From Devosia rhizoryzae (GTDB taxonomy: Bacteria; Pseudomonadota; Alphaproteobacteria; Rhizobiales; Devosiaceae), in assembly GCF_016698665.1 (NCBI RefSeq), contig NZ_CP068046.1, positions 2,604,001 to 2,668,000 of the forward strand: DNA of 64,000 nt. Reading direction: 5' to 3'. The position numbers and the translations under genes were made by a program. The stretch's first letter is position 1; each line of letters opens with the position of its first letter. The notes below the pieces were generated by a model. The model did no database searches. It was not told the origin of the DNA and saw nothing but the letters and a program-made list of their open reading frames with translations. Below are positions 52,381 through 61,626 of the stretch, piece by piece.

Positions 52381-52409
52381 CAAACGGCCGCCCAGGAGGC
52401 GGCCGCTTG
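52381..52409 (-). terminator. Stem-loop terminator after the zinc alcohol dehydrogenase gene
   Basis: CAAACGGCCGCC pairs with GGCGGCCGCTTG (one mismatch) about 20 bases past the dehydrogenase stop. The flanking 148-base gap before treZ has no gene. Confidence 0.65.
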
Positions 52410-52429
52410 TTTGGTGGGCTCGAAGGGGT

Positions 52430-53617
52430 TTAGGCGCCCTTGGCCATATCCGGGCGCAGAACGACTTTGGTCCACTCGTTCTGCTTGTCGTGAAAGTTCC
52501 TGTAGCCAGTCGGCGCATCTTCGAGCGAGAGATGATGGCTGATCAGGAAGGTCGTATCGATCTCGCCTTCCTCTATGCGGCGCAGCAGGTCCTTGATGTA
52601 CTTTTGCACATGGGTCTGGCCGGTCTTGATGGTAATGCCCTTTTCCATCATGGCGCCCAACGGCCACTTGTCGAGCATGCCGCCGTAAACGCCCGGCACG
52701 GAGACGCGTCCGCCCTTGCGTACGGCGAGAATAGCCTGGCGCAAAGCGTGACCACGATCGGCCCCGGGCGCGATCTTCTGCTTGACCACGTCCAGGACGT
52801 TGTCTGGCGTAAAGCCATGCGCTTCCATGCCGACGGCGTCGATGACGGCATCAGGGCCGATGCCGCCGGTCATCTCCATCAGTGCTTCGCGGACATGGGT
52901 TTCCTCGAAGTTGATGATCTTGGCGCCGAACTTCTGCGCCAGCTCGAGCCGGTGCGGATGGTGATCAATGCAGATGACCTGCGCCGCTCCCATCAGCACC
53001 GCCGATTGCACGGCAAAGAGCCCGACAGGACCTGCACCCCAGACGGCGACCGTATCGCCGGGCTGGATTTCGGCATTGTCGGCGGCCATCCAGCCGGTGG
53101 GCAGGATGTCGGAAAGGAACAGGACCTGATCGTCGGTGAGGTGATCGGGCACGACGATGGGACCTACATCGGAAAACGGCACGCGCACATATTCGGCCTG
53201 GCCACCTGCATAGCCGCCGGTGAGGTGCGAATAGCCGAAAATACCGCTCATGGGGTGGCCATAGAGCATTTCCGAGGCGTCCTGCTTTTCAACGGGGTTG
53301 GAATTGTCGCAGGCCGAATATTGCTGCTGCTGGCAGAAAAAGCATTGGCCGCAGGAGATGGTGAAGGGCACGACGACGCGCTGGCCCTTCTTGAGGGTCG
53401 ACTTGGGGCCGGTCTCGACCACTTCGCCCATGAATTCATGGCCAAGGATGTCGCCCGATTTCATGCCCGGAATGACGCCGTCATAAAGATGGAGGTCCGA
53501 GCCGCAGATGGCGGTCGAGGTGATCTTGATGATGGTGTCGCGGGGGTTGATGATTTCGGGATCGGGATGGGTGTCGACGCGAACGTCATTGGTGCCGTGC
53601 CAGGTCAAAGCGCGCAT
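52430..53617 (-). CDS. Zinc-dependent alcohol dehydrogenase (MDR family, formaldehyde-dehydrogenase-like)
   Basis: 395 residues. Catalytic zinc ligands [11 protein letters not shown] (Cys) and GHEFMGEV (His/Glu); structural zinc cysteines in [19 protein letters not shown](P)-binding loop [15 protein letters not shown]. The long PVGLFA fold and C-terminal [15 protein letters not shown] resemble glutathione-independent formaldehyde dehydrogenase or related short-chain alcohol dehydrogenases. ATG overlaps the SRPBCC gene stop by one base. Substrate unresolved. Confidence 0.87.
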   Translation of the reverse strand: MRALTWHGTNDVRVDTHPDPEIINPRDTIIKITSTAICGSDLHLYDGVIPGMKSGDILGHEFMGEVVETGPKSTLKKGQRVVVPFTISCGQCFFCQQQQYSACDNSNPVEKQDASEMLYGHPMSGIFGYSHLTGGYAGGQAEYVRVPFSDVGPIVVPDHLTDDQVLFLSDILPTGWMAADNAEIQPGDTVAVWGAGPVGLFAVQSAVLMGAAQVICIDHHPHRLELAQKFGAKIINFEETHVREALMEMTGGIGPDAVIDAVGMEAHGFTPDNVLDVVKQKIAPGADRGHALRQAILAVRKGGRVSVPGVYGGMLDKWPLGAMMEKGITIKTGQTHVQKYIKDLLRRIEEGEIDTTFLISHHLSLEDAPTGYRNFHDKQNEWTKVVLRPDMAKGA

Positions 53618-54159
53618 TATTTGTTGTCCTTCTGGTCGCGGTAATAAGAGCCGGTGGCGATTTCGCCTGTTTCCATCAGCATCTTGAAACGCTTGAGTTC
53701 ATGCCGGGCCTGGATGTTGGGCTCGGCGGCAAAGAGCTTGGCGACGAGGCGCCCGAGGTCACCGGCAGGCGGCACATAGCCGATCTCGGCGGAGACTACG
53801 GTGCCGCGCCCTTCCGGCGCATCGGTGAAGCTGACCTTGCCCTTCGTCTCGATCTGCGACCCTTCAACCGAACGCCAGCCGATCTGCTCGCCTTCCACGA
53901 CATCGACGGTTTCGGTTTCGAGCGTCACGGTCTGGCCGGCGGGGGCGCGGACGGTCCAGGCCGAGCGGTTCTCGCCGGTCATCTGGATGCTTTCGATCGC
54001 TTCCATAAACTGGGACAGGTTGGTGAAGTCTCGCCAAAAGGCAAAAAGCTCCTGGCGGGGGCGGTTGATCGTGACGCTGCGGCCGACAATGGCGAGATCG
54101 CCATCCTTGTCGTCCTTTTGCGTGCGCTTGGGGGCGTCGTCGTGGTTGTGATGCGACAT
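53617..54159 (-). CDS. SRPBCC-fold (polyketide cyclase/START-like) protein
   Basis: 180 residues from ATG 54159 (the frame is open further upstream but without conserved content). [29 protein letters not shown] is typical of the START/SRPBCC family, followed by [17 protein letters not shown] and [14 protein letters not shown]. Soluble, ligand-binding helix-grip fold; function unknown. Located between an SDR oxidoreductase and a zinc alcohol dehydrogenase in one operon, which suggests a stress or detoxification role. Confidence 0.82.
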   Translation of the reverse strand: MSHHNHDDAPKRTQKDDKDGDLAIVGRSVTINRPRQELFAFWRDFTNLSQFMEAIESIQMTGENRSAWTVRAPAGQTVTLETETVDVVEGEQIGWRSVEGSQIETKGKVSFTDAPEGRGTVVSAEIGYVPPAGDLGRLVAKLFAAEPNIQARHELKRFKMLMETGEIATGSYYRDQKDNK

Positions 54160-54169
54160 TGTTTGCTCC

Positions 54170-54964
54170 TCAATGTTTTCCGGTACCAGGCTCAGCCAGG
54201 CCCCGATGCATTTCAGCCAGCTGTCCATCAGGCAGGAAGCGGGTCATCAGCGCCTGCAGCTTGTTGCCGAAGCCCGCCACTTCATGGGCATCGCCGCGCA
54301 TCAGCGCATCGTAGCCCTGGCGTGCGACATCGGCGGCACTGTCCTTCTTGCCCTGCCCGACCTTGGTATCGAGCATGCCGGCGGTTTCGAAGAAGTCGGT
54401 CTCGGTCGGTCCCGGCATCAGCACGCTGATCACCACTTCGGTGTCCTTGAGCTCATTGCGAAGCGCATAGGCGAAGCTATCGACATAGGCCTTGGTTGCA
54501 TTGTAGACGGCCTGGAAACTGCCCGGCATGAGGCCGGCGATCGAGCCCGTGATCAGCACCCTCCCGGCATCGAGCTCGCGCATGTCGCGCACGAAGCGCT
54601 GCAGGAGATAGGTGGTGCCGGTGACATTGGTGTCGATGACGCGCTGGATGTCTTCGAAGTCCTGGTCGAGAAAACCCTTACCCAGGCCACGGCCGGCATT
54701 GGCGTAGAGCGCATCGACGGTCTGGCCGTTCTGGCGGGCCCGCTCGTAAAGCTCATCGACCCCTTGGCGGGTGGAAAGGTCGGCCTGGACCACGTCGACC
54801 TCGATGCCAAGGCCACGCAGTTCCTGCGCTGCGGTGTGGATTTCGGGCCCATCCGCCGCAATGAGCAAGTTGGAGCCTTCCTGTGCGGCGATGCGCGCAA
54901 GCTCGAGGCCGATGCCGGACGAAGCGCCGGTCACGACCGAGAACGAGGGTTTTGGTTGTTTCAT
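54170..54964 (-). CDS. Short-chain dehydrogenase/reductase
   Basis: 264 residues, classical SDR. Cofactor loop VVTGASSGIGLELARIA, NAG in YANAGRGLG, catalytic Ser in GSIAGLMPGS and YxxxK in YNATKAYVDSF; PGPTETDFF closes the active site. ATG 54964 has AGGAGG eight bases upstream. The reading frame continues upstream but outside the SDR fold. First gene of SDR-SRPBCC-alcohol dehydrogenase. Substrate unknown. Confidence 0.88.
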   Translation of the reverse strand: MKQPKPSFSVVTGASSGIGLELARIAAQEGSNLLIAADGPEIHTAAQELRGLGIEVDVVQADLSTRQGVDELYERARQNGQTVDALYANAGRGLGKGFLDQDFEDIQRVIDTNVTGTTYLLQRFVRDMRELDAGRVLITGSIAGLMPGSFQAVYNATKAYVDSFAYALRNELKDTEVVISVLMPGPTETDFFETAGMLDTKVGQGKKDSAADVARQGYDALMRGDAHEVAGFGNKLQALMTRFLPDGQLAEMHRGLAEPGTGKH

Positions 54965-55037
54965 GGGACAAACCTCCTGGTGAGGTTGCCAATCCGCAGC
55001 GGCGGCCAAGAGTTCCGAAATGCTTAACGCAAGACCG

Positions 55038-56875
55038 TTACTCGGCGGCCGCCGGGCGCCGGAAGCCGCCGAGGCGCCTCCGCCTGCTCGCCAGATGCGG
55101 GGTCTTGAACCAGTGAAAGGGCCGGAACAGAAATTCACGCAGGGCAAGGAGCGTCGCCCAGGTGATCAGCAGCCAGTAGAGCGGCAGCAGCAGCTGATGC
55201 GCCCAGAAACGGTTGAGGCCTATGCGGGCAAGACCCACCATGTTGACAAGGATCGCCGTACCGTGGCCGAGCACCAGGACGAGGAGGCAGGCCAGCCACC
55301 AAGGGCTCCAGCTTTCAAAGGTGTTGGACTGATCGAACTGCATCCAGACCAACATGGGCCACATGCCGATATGAAGGATCGGCGCGAGCAGCATTGAGAG
55401 AATGGTCAACTGGAACATCGCAAAGCCTGCCGGCCCCAGATCGGCGTAAAGCCGGCGCGCGCGCCGGTTGTGGACGACAAAGGTCTGCATCCAACCCTTC
55501 ATCCAGCGCGTGCGCTGCCCGAGCCAGGGCTTCAATTTGGCAGGCGCGTCTTCGAGGGTAACCGTTACCGATGTTGCGGTGCGCAGATTGCGGCGCGCGA
55601 GGCGCACGCCGAGGTCAGCATCTTCGGTGACATTGTAGGCGTCCCAGCCGCCCAGGCGCCGCAGGGTAGCAAGGCGGAAATGGTTGGAGGTGCCGCCCAG
55701 AGGCATCACCGTGCCCCAACGGGCCAGCGCCGGCAGCAACACGGCAAAGAGTCCGGCATATTCCCCGGCAAACAGCGCCGGCAGGTAGCCGTGATCGGCA
55801 TTGTCGATGCAAAGCCGCGCCTGAATGCATTCGATCTCGGGCGAGCCGCGGAACTGGGCGACGATGCTGCGCAACTGGCCGGGTTCCGGGCGGTCCTCGG
55901 CATCATAGACCACGACGAATTCGCCCCGGCAGAATGGCAAGGCGAAGCCCAGGGCCTTGGGCTTGGTGCGCGGCAATGCATCGGGCACGACGACGAGGCT
56001 CATGCGCGCATCGCCGAGATGGCGTTCCACCGCGGCGATGGTTTCTGGGGAGCGGCTCTCGACCACGAAGATGATCTCGAGCTTTTCCGGCGGATAGTCG
56101 AGCCGCCCCAGATGCTGGCTCAACTGGTCGACCATATTGGCTTCGTCGCGCAGCGGCACCATGACCGAATAAAGCGGCAGGCGCCATCGGCTTCGCGCGG
56201 TGTTGTGGGGCGCAGCTGCGCCGGCACCAGCAATGCGGCAAAGCGCATGACAGTGGGCAGCAGCATAATGACCATCCAGATGGGCAGAAGCCACAGATGG
56301 CCAGTCAGCGGCGCCAGCATCAGCCCGAAGCTTAGGGCGAGCAGCCCGGCGGCAAAGAGCCAGCGCAGGGGCAGAACGAGGTCGAGCTGGGCGGCCGCAT
56401 AGGGCCAGAAGCGCGCCAGCGTTTGACGGGCGCCATCGATCAGCGCGGCTTCTGAATTGGACACCAGATAGGAGCGCAGGGACCCAGGCGGGACCAGACA
56501 TACCCGGTTGCGGATGCTTGGGTCTGCCAGCCGCGCCTGCCGCAAGCGCAGGATGCCGAAAAAGTCTGGTGCAGCGAAAGCGACATCCTTGTCGATGACC
56601 TTGAGACGGCACATCCGCACCTCGGCCAGCATTTCGAGGCGGGGCGTCGCTGTTTCGGAAGGGGGAAGCTCGGGCACTTTATCGAAAAAGGCGAGATCCG
56701 CCCACTCGGCGGCGCGGCGCATGGCCTCAGCCTGGCTGATGCCGTGGTAAAGACAGGCCCAAAGCATGGGATCGGCTTCGCGTTCGAGAGCTTCGTTCCG
56801 TGCGTCATGGGCCTCTACCTCGGTTGTGCCATGACCAAGAATGGCTCGCATGAGGTCGACAGCATCAGCCGCCAT
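55038..56875 (-). pseudogene. XagB/BcsA-like GT2 beta-glycan synthase, frameshifted
   Basis: Two overlapping frames together make one ~610-residue glycosyltransferase. The N-terminal part (from ATG 56875) has a GspE-N-like domain and two membrane helices (AAGLLALSFGLMLAPLTGHLWLL region); the C-terminal part in the -1 frame carries the GT2 core: VMVPLRDEANMV, VVYDAEDRPEPGQLR, TEDADLGVRL, QRTRWMKGWMQ, then membrane helices. The switch occurs between about 56170 and 56215 and fits a single lost base. XagB-type enzymes make extracellular polysaccharide or adhesin glucans. It could be a pseudogene, a recent mutation, or an assembly error. Confidence 0.75.
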
Positions 56876-57103
56876 GGTTGGCGCTCATAGCTGGCGCCAC
56901 GATCGGCAAAACGGCACCGGCAAGCAAGCTTGGCTGTACCGTTGTCCGTAAAAATACCAATTCTAAAGCAGAAGCTTCAGTATTACGCACGAAAACACCA
57001 TTCATTCCGGCGTCCCCCTGAAGCCGTTTGAATGATTTAACTGTGCAGCATGAAAGCTTTATTGGCAAGCGGCGCCCTTATGAGGCGCCGCCGCTCGCTT
57101 CGG
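56876..57103. other. Intergenic region between the glycosyltransferase and hslO
   Basis: About 228 bases, locally AT-rich around 56940-57050, probably holding the promoter for the glycosyltransferase. No convincing ORF, hairpin or RNA gene was seen. Confidence 0.4.
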
Positions 57104-58129
57104 TCAGTTCTTGGCTTCGAACTGATGCGGGTTGAAGCGATATGCCGTCGAGCAGAACTCGCAAACCACTTCTATTTCGCCGTCGACTGCCATTTCCTCG
57201 CGATCCTCGTTGGTGAACGATGTCGCCAGCATGTCCTCGATCCGCTCGGCCGAGCAGGTGCAGCGCTCCTCAAGAGCCTGCGGCGGGAACACGCGCACAC
57301 CTGTTTCGTGGAAGAGCCGGAACAGCAAGCGCTCGGGGGAGAGATCGGGATCGGCCAATTCAAGGTCGGCCACCGTGCCCAGCAGTGCCTTGCTTTCCGA
57401 CCAGCCGTCGGCTTCGACGAAGTCGGGATCGGCGGTTTCCGGATTGTCGTAATTCCCGTCACCTGGCAGATCCGCCATCACCGAAATGCCATTGGCCGGA
57501 AGATGCTGGATCAGCATGCCGCCAGCGCGCCAGCGCGGGCGATGATCGCCTTTGGTGGTCATCTGCGCCACCGCCAGCCGCACCAGCGTTGGAATTTGCT
57601 CGGACTGCATAAAATAGGTATGCGCCACCTGTTCCAGCGAATTGCCTTCGAGCGCGACAATGCCCTGATAGCGCTCGGTATGGGAGCCCTGGTCGATGGT
57701 CATGGCCAGATGCCCCTTGCCGAGCAGTTCGGCCGGGCTGGTCCGCCCCTCTTCGGAGGCCTTGAGCAGCGCGTCATGGTCATAGCGGGCATAGCCGCGC
57801 ATGCCGTCGGGCGCGTCGAAATCAACAACGATCAGGTTCACCGGCCCATCGGTCTGGGTCTGGAGAATGAAACGGCCTTCGAACTTGAGCGACGAGCCGA
57901 TCAGCGCCGACAGCACCACGGCCTCGCCAAGCAGGCGCGCGACCGGCAGCGGATAATCGTGCCGGCTGAGGATGGTGTCGAGCGCTTCGCCCAGCCGGAC
58001 GACGCGGCCGCGGGTGTCGAGCTTGTCAAGGGTGAAGGGAACGACGGCATCGTCGCCCGATTCCGGACGGTCGAGGCCCAGGGAGGACAGGAGGTTCTCG
58101 GTCATATTGGTTTCCGGAGTCATGGTCAT
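57104..58129 (-). CDS. hslO: Redox-regulated chaperone Hsp33
   Basis: 341 residues of the Hsp33 family. The N-terminal chaperone domain includes LDKLDTRGRVVRLGEALDTIL and EAVVLSALIGSSLKFEGRF; the C-terminal zinc switch is CTC near EERCTCSAERIEDML and CEFC in VVCEFCSTAYRF, the CxC and CxxC pairs that release zinc on oxidation. Last gene of argD-argF-hslO on the minus strand, a common alphaproteobacterial arrangement. An intergenic repeat (family A copy 2) lies between argF and hslO. Confidence 0.95.
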   Translation of the reverse strand: MTMTPETNMTENLLSSLGLDRPESGDDAVVPFTLDKLDTRGRVVRLGEALDTILSRHDYPLPVARLLGEAVVLSALIGSSLKFEGRFILQTQTDGPVNLIVVDFDAPDGMRGYARYDHDALLKASEEGRTSPAELLGKGHLAMTIDQGSHTERYQGIVALEGNSLEQVAHTYFMQSEQIPTLVRLAVAQMTTKGDHRPRWRAGGMLIQHLPANGISVMADLPGDGNYDNPETADPDFVEADGWSESKALLGTVADLELADPDLSPERLLFRLFHETGVRVFPPQALEERCTCSAERIEDMLATSFTNEDREEMAVDGEIEVVCEFCSTAYRFNPHQFEAKN

Positions 58130-58170
58130 TTCTCTTGCAACCGGCGAGGCCCGACCAGACGCAAGAGAGA

Positions 58171-58246
58171 CCTCATCCTGAGCTTATCGAAAAACAAGGT
58201 CGGGCGCTGTGGCACGACCTCGTGGTTCGACAGGCTCACCATGAGG
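58171..58246. repeat. Intergenic palindromic repeat, family A, copy 2
   Basis: Begins CCTCATCCTGAGCTTATCGA and ends TCGACAGGCTCACCATGAGG. Reversed, its first ~30 bases are essentially identical to the start of copy 1 at 42418. It sits between argF and hslO, outside both coding regions. Confidence 0.85.
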
Positions 58247-58275
58247 TCTACTCATGTAACCAGTCTAAATCAGGG

Positions 58276-59205
58276 CTAGTTCGCTTCAACCCCGAAGGCC
58301 CAGCACAAAATGGCTTTTTGGGCATGGAGGCGGTTTTCGGCCTCGTCGAACACTACCGACTGGGGACCGTCGATCACCTCGTCGGTCACCTCATCGCCGC
58401 GATGGGCGGGCAGGCAGTGCATGAACAAGGCGTCTTTGTTCGCCAAGGCCATTAGATTGGTGTTGACCTGATAGGGTTTCAAGACCCGGCGGCGCTCGGC
58501 GGCATCGACGTCGCCCATCGATACCCAGGTGTCGGTGATGACGAGGTCGACACCCTCGACGGCCTCGCGCGGATCTTCGATCAGCCTGACCGCCGAACCA
58601 GCGCGGCGGATGTCGTCCATCAGGTCCTTTTCGGGGCTATATTCTTCGGGTGTCGCGATGGTCAGCTCGCATTCGAAGAGCTCGGCCGCGTTGACCCAGG
58701 AATGAAGCACGTTGTTGCTGTCGCCGACCCAGGCGATCTTGGCCCCCTTGATGGGGCCGCGATGTTCCTCGAAGGTCAAGAGATCGGCCATGATCTGGCA
58801 GGGGTGCGCGCGGCGGGTAAGGCCGTTGATCACCGGGACCGTGGCGCCTTCAGCCAGTTCCAAGAGATCCTGGTGCGACAGGATGCGGATCATGATGGCG
58901 TCAACATAACGGCTCATCACCTTGGCCGTATCTTCCAGCGTTTCCTCACGCGAAAGCTGCATGTCCTGGCCGGACAGCATGATGGTTTCGCCGCCCAGCT
59001 GGCGCATGGCGACGTCGAAGCTGACGCGGGTGCGGGTGGACTGGCGCTCGAAGATCATCGCCAGGACTTTGTCGGTGAGGAGCTTAGGCCGGTCGCCATC
59101 CTTGAGGCGCGCCTTGAGCGCGCCCGCCTGGTTCAGCATGCCGCGCAGTTCGGCCTGGGTGAAATCGTCGATTGAAAGAAAATGCCTTGTTGTGCCGGTC
59201 GTCAT
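58276..59205 (-). CDS. argF: Ornithine carbamoyltransferase
   Basis: 309 residues. Carbamoyl-phosphate loop [15 protein letters not shown] (STRTR), [11 protein letters not shown], and the ornithine-binding DTWVSMGD and [12 protein letters not shown] motifs are intact. It converts ornithine and carbamoyl phosphate to citrulline in arginine synthesis. Follows argD after 122 bases holding a 22-base palindrome. Confidence 0.97.
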   Translation of the reverse strand: MTTGTTRHFLSIDDFTQAELRGMLNQAGALKARLKDGDRPKLLTDKVLAMIFERQSTRTRVSFDVAMRQLGGETIMLSGQDMQLSREETLEDTAKVMSRYVDAIMIRILSHQDLLELAEGATVPVINGLTRRAHPCQIMADLLTFEEHRGPIKGAKIAWVGDSNNVLHSWVNAAELFECELTIATPEEYSPEKDLMDDIRRAGSAVRLIEDPREAVEGVDLVITDTWVSMGDVDAAERRRVLKPYQVNTNLMALANKDALFMHCLPAHRGDEVTDEVIDGPQSVVFDEAENRLHAQKAILCWAFGVEAN

Positions 59206-59247
59206 GGGCCGGGTTCCTTTGTAACGCTGTGCGTGAGGAGGGCTGAA

Positions 59248-59269
59248 CCGTCACCATGCATGATGACGG
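59248..59269. promoter_or_regulatory. 22-base near-palindrome upstream of argF
   Basis: CCGTCACCATGCATGATGACGG reads the same on both strands except for one mismatched pair. It lies about 43 bases upstream of the argF ATG in the argD-argF gap; it may be an operator or a hairpin in the argDF transcript. Confidence 0.4.
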
Positions 59270-59327
59270 CTAACAATTGATGTCAGAAGCCTCGGCGGCG
59301 CCCAAAGTGGTAGAAGGTCAAGAACAT

Positions 59328-60527
59328 TCAGGAGCCCGTCGCCGGCGCGGCGTTGACGGCGTCGATCGCGTCGAAGGCGGCGCCGATCTTGGCCATGGCC
59401 TCTTCGATGTCGGCTTCGGTGACGATCAGCGGTGGCAGGAGGCGCAGGACGTTTTCGCCTGCCCCGATGGTGAGAAGCTGATGATCGTCGCGCAGGCGGG
59501 TGACCATGTCGCGCACCGGGGTCGCGATCTTGATGCCGGCGAGGAGGCCCTTGCCGCGCAGCTCGAGCACGTGATCGGGGTACTTTTGCGCCAGCTGCTG
59601 AAGGTGCCAGGCGAGGCGCTGGCCCATCGTATTGACCTGGTCGAGGAAGCCGGGCGCCAGGATGCGGTCGAGCACGGCATTGCCGATGGCGGTCGCCAGC
59701 GGATTGCCGCCATAGGTGGAGCCATGGGTGCCCGGCACCATGGAGGCCGCAACATCGCCCTTGGCAAGGCAAGCGCCCAGCGGGAAGCCGCCGCCGATGG
59801 CCTTGGCCACCGCGACGATGTCCGGGGTGATGCCGCTCCATTCATGGGCGAAGAAACGCCCGGTACGGCCAAAACCGCACTGCACTTCGTCAAGGATAAG
59901 CAGCATGCCATATTCGTCGCAAAGGGCTCGGAGGCCCTGCATGAACTCGGCGGTCATGGCAGTGACGCCGCCCTCGCCCTGGACGGGTTCGATGAGGATG
60001 GCGCAGGTCTTGTTATCGACCAGCGCGCGAACGGCATCGAGGTCACCGGGCTTGGTGTGCTTGAAGCCGGGCGCCGGAGGGCCAAATCCTTCGAGGTAAT
60101 CGGGATTGCCGCCAGCCGCGATCGTGCCGAGCGTGCGGCCATGAAAAGCGCCGGTGAAAGCGATGATGTCGCTGCGGTCCGTCTCGCCCTTGGCCCAGAA
60201 ATAATGGCGGGCCGTCTTAATGGCGCATTCGAGCGCTTCGGCGCCGGAATTGGTGAAGAAGACCGCATCGGCAAAGGTCGCGTCGACCAGCCGCTGGCCA
60301 AGCCGTTCCTGCTCCGGAATGGTGAACGTATTAGCCGTGTGCCAGACCTTTTCGGCCGCGGACTTGAGCGCGCTGACCAAGTGCGGATCGCCATGGCCAA
60401 GGGCGTTCACGGCGACGCCGGCATGGAAATCGAGGAATTCGCGGCCGTGCTGGTCATACAGGCGCATACCCTCGCCCCGCTCGAAGGCGAGATCGGACCG
60501 GGCATAAGTGCCGTAGAGCGCAGACAT
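59328..60527 (-). CDS. argD: Acetylornithine aminotransferase
   Basis: 399 residues, class III PLP aminotransferase. [53 protein letters not shown] and the PLP lysine in [15 protein letters not shown] are all visible, followed by [12 protein letters not shown]. It makes N-acetylornithine (and may act as succinyldiaminopimelate aminotransferase). First gene of argD-argF-hslO; divergent from gcrA across a 333-base region. Confidence 0.96.
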   Translation of the reverse strand: MSALYGTYARSDLAFERGEGMRLYDQHGREFLDFHAGVAVNALGHGDPHLVSALKSAAEKVWHTANTFTIPEQERLGQRLVDATFADAVFFTNSGAEALECAIKTARHYFWAKGETDRSDIIAFTGAFHGRTLGTIAAGGNPDYLEGFGPPAPGFKHTKPGDLDAVRALVDNKTCAILIEPVQGEGGVTAMTAEFMQGLRALCDEYGMLLILDEVQCGFGRTGRFFAHEWSGITPDIVAVAKAIGGGFPLGACLAKGDVAASMVPGTHGSTYGGNPLATAIGNAVLDRILAPGFLDQVNTMGQRLAWHLQQLAQKYPDHVLELRGKGLLAGIKIATPVRDMVTRLRDDHQLLTIGAGENVLRLLPPLIVTEADIEEAMAKIGAAFDAIDAVNAAPATGS

Positions 60528-60860
60528 GGCAAAATCCTCTTTGAACAGGCGATTGATCGGGAGCGTGGCAAAGACGCCACAAAAAGCAAAAACGCACCGG
60601 TTCGGCAGCGCGTTTGGGCTCGAGAATTAGGCGAAAATCCTCAGCCAAGTCAATCCGATCCGGGCAAGTCCCTGAAATGACTCATGGTTTGTTAAGGTAA
60701 AATTAACCAAGGAATAAACGGGGAAAATGAGGGCCGACTCTTGATCCCGATTCCGGCCATGTCGTAATCTCCTCCTCGTTGGGGACACGATATCTCGTGT
60801 GGCGGACCCGCTCAACATACGAGCAGTAGAGTTGCAGGCTGACAGCCACTTGTCGGCACA
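60528..60860. promoter_or_regulatory. Divergent argD/gcrA control region
   Basis: 333 bases without a gene. It must hold promoters for argD (leftward) and gcrA (rightward). A perfect CtrA-type box is at 60692; otherwise the half nearer gcrA is moderately AT-rich (TTAAGG, GGAATAAACGGGGAAAATGA). Confidence 0.6.
60692..60708. promoter_or_regulatory. CtrA-type box TTAAGGTAAAATTAACC
   Basis: Exact TTAA-N7-TTAA with the extra CC on the right, about 155-170 bases upstream of gcrA. CtrA and GcrA form the alphaproteobacterial cell-cycle oscillator in which CtrA represses gcrA in Caulobacter, so the position is meaningful. Confidence 0.65.
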
Positions 60861-61451
60861 ATGAAGGATTCTGTTTTGACGATGGTTTCAGGAACACAAT
60901 CGCTGGGTTGGACTGACGAGCGCGTCGAACTTCTCAAGAAGCTTTGGATGGAAGGGCTGAGCGCCAGCCAGATCGCCGGCGAGCTGGGTGACGGCGTCAC
61001 CCGAAATGCGGTGATCGGCAAGGTGCATCGCCTCAAGCTTTCCGCCCGCGCCAAGCCAACCAATACGGCGCCGCGCAGCCGGCCAGCCCCACGTCCAGCG
61101 CCGCGCCGCGTCGCCAGCCCGGTTTCTTCCGGCATCCCGTCGCATCTGAGCCAGAAGCCACGTCCAGCGCAGACCATGTCGCGCCCGCAGGTGATGGGCG
61201 CCACGGCCCTCGCTATGACGCCGGAACTGCAGACCGAAGTTTATGTCGCGCCGCAGACGGCAGAGCTCTTCATCCCCGAAGACAAGCGCTTGAGCCTGCT
61301 GCAGCTCAACGAGCAGACCTGCAAGTGGCCGATCGGCGATCCGCTGACCAAGGACTTTTATTTCTGTGGCGGCCACGCCCAGGAATCCGGTCCCTATTGC
61401 GAGTTCCACTCGCGCAAAGCCTATCACCAGCTGGACAAGAAACGCCGCTGA
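60861..61451 (+). CDS. gcrA: GcrA cell-cycle regulator
   Basis: 196 residues with an N-terminal HTH-like GcrA domain (LGWTDERVELLKKLWMEGLSASQIAGELGDGVTRNAVIGKVHRL, shortened here to its key runs WTDERVELLKKLW and TRNAVIGKVHRL), a Pro/Ala/Arg-rich linker and a C-terminal block CKWPIGDPLTKDFYFCGG...GPYCEFHSRKAY with conserved cysteines. GcrA is a sigma70-associated activator acting at CcrM-methylated GANTC promoters. The start is uncertain: ATG 60861, TTG 60876 (AAGGA seven bases upstream) or ATG 60882; all are upstream of the conserved WTDE. Confidence 0.95.
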   Translation: MKDSVLTMVSGTQSLGWTDERVELLKKLWMEGLSASQIAGELGDGVTRNAVIGKVHRLKLSARAKPTNTAPRSRPAPRPAPRRVASPVSSGIPSHLSQKPRPAQTMSRPQVMGATALAMTPELQTEVYVAPQTAELFIPEDKRLSLLQLNEQTCKWPIGDPLTKDFYFCGGHAQESGPYCEFHSRKAYHQLDKKRR

Positions 61452-61470
61452 GACGGTCGGATAGAATAGC

Positions 61471-61497
61471 AAAGGGCGCCTTGGGCGCCCTTTTTGT
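61471..61497 (+). terminator. Rho-independent terminator of gcrA
   Basis: GGGCGCC-TTG-GGCGCCC hairpin followed by TTTTTG, 20 bases after the gcrA stop. A textbook intrinsic terminator. Confidence 0.9.
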
Positions 61498-61523
61498 TTC
61501 CGCTGATATCCTCACCCCACGAG

Positions 61524-61592
61524 GTCATCCCCGTGAAGGCGGGGATCCATCCTGAGATTTCAGGATAGGCCCCGGGTCAAGCCCGGGGTAAC
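61524..61592. repeat. Intergenic repeat family C (three adjacent hairpins)
   Basis: GTCATCCCCGTGAAGGCGGG, then TCCTGAGATTTCAGGA, then CCCCGGGTCAAGCCCGGGG: three short palindromes in a row in 69 bases between gcrA and the phoR-like gene. I recognise this unit from intergenic regions of other alphaproteobacteria. Only one copy is in the window. Confidence 0.65.
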
Positions 61593-61626
61593 AGCCGGTG
61601 GCTATGAAGAGTTACGATGCCATTAG

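Noticed and set aside
52112..53644. 510-codon open frame spanning treZ 5' end and the alcohol dehydrogenase
   Set aside because: It crosses a terminator and two genes on the opposite strand and shows no family features.
56120..56220. Programmed -1 frameshifting in the XagB-like gene
   Set aside because: No X-XXY-YYZ slippery heptamer or obvious downstream structure was found at the frame switch; a simple indel is more economical.
59277..60680. 467-codon open frame antisense to argD
   Set aside because: Shadow of argD; no motifs.
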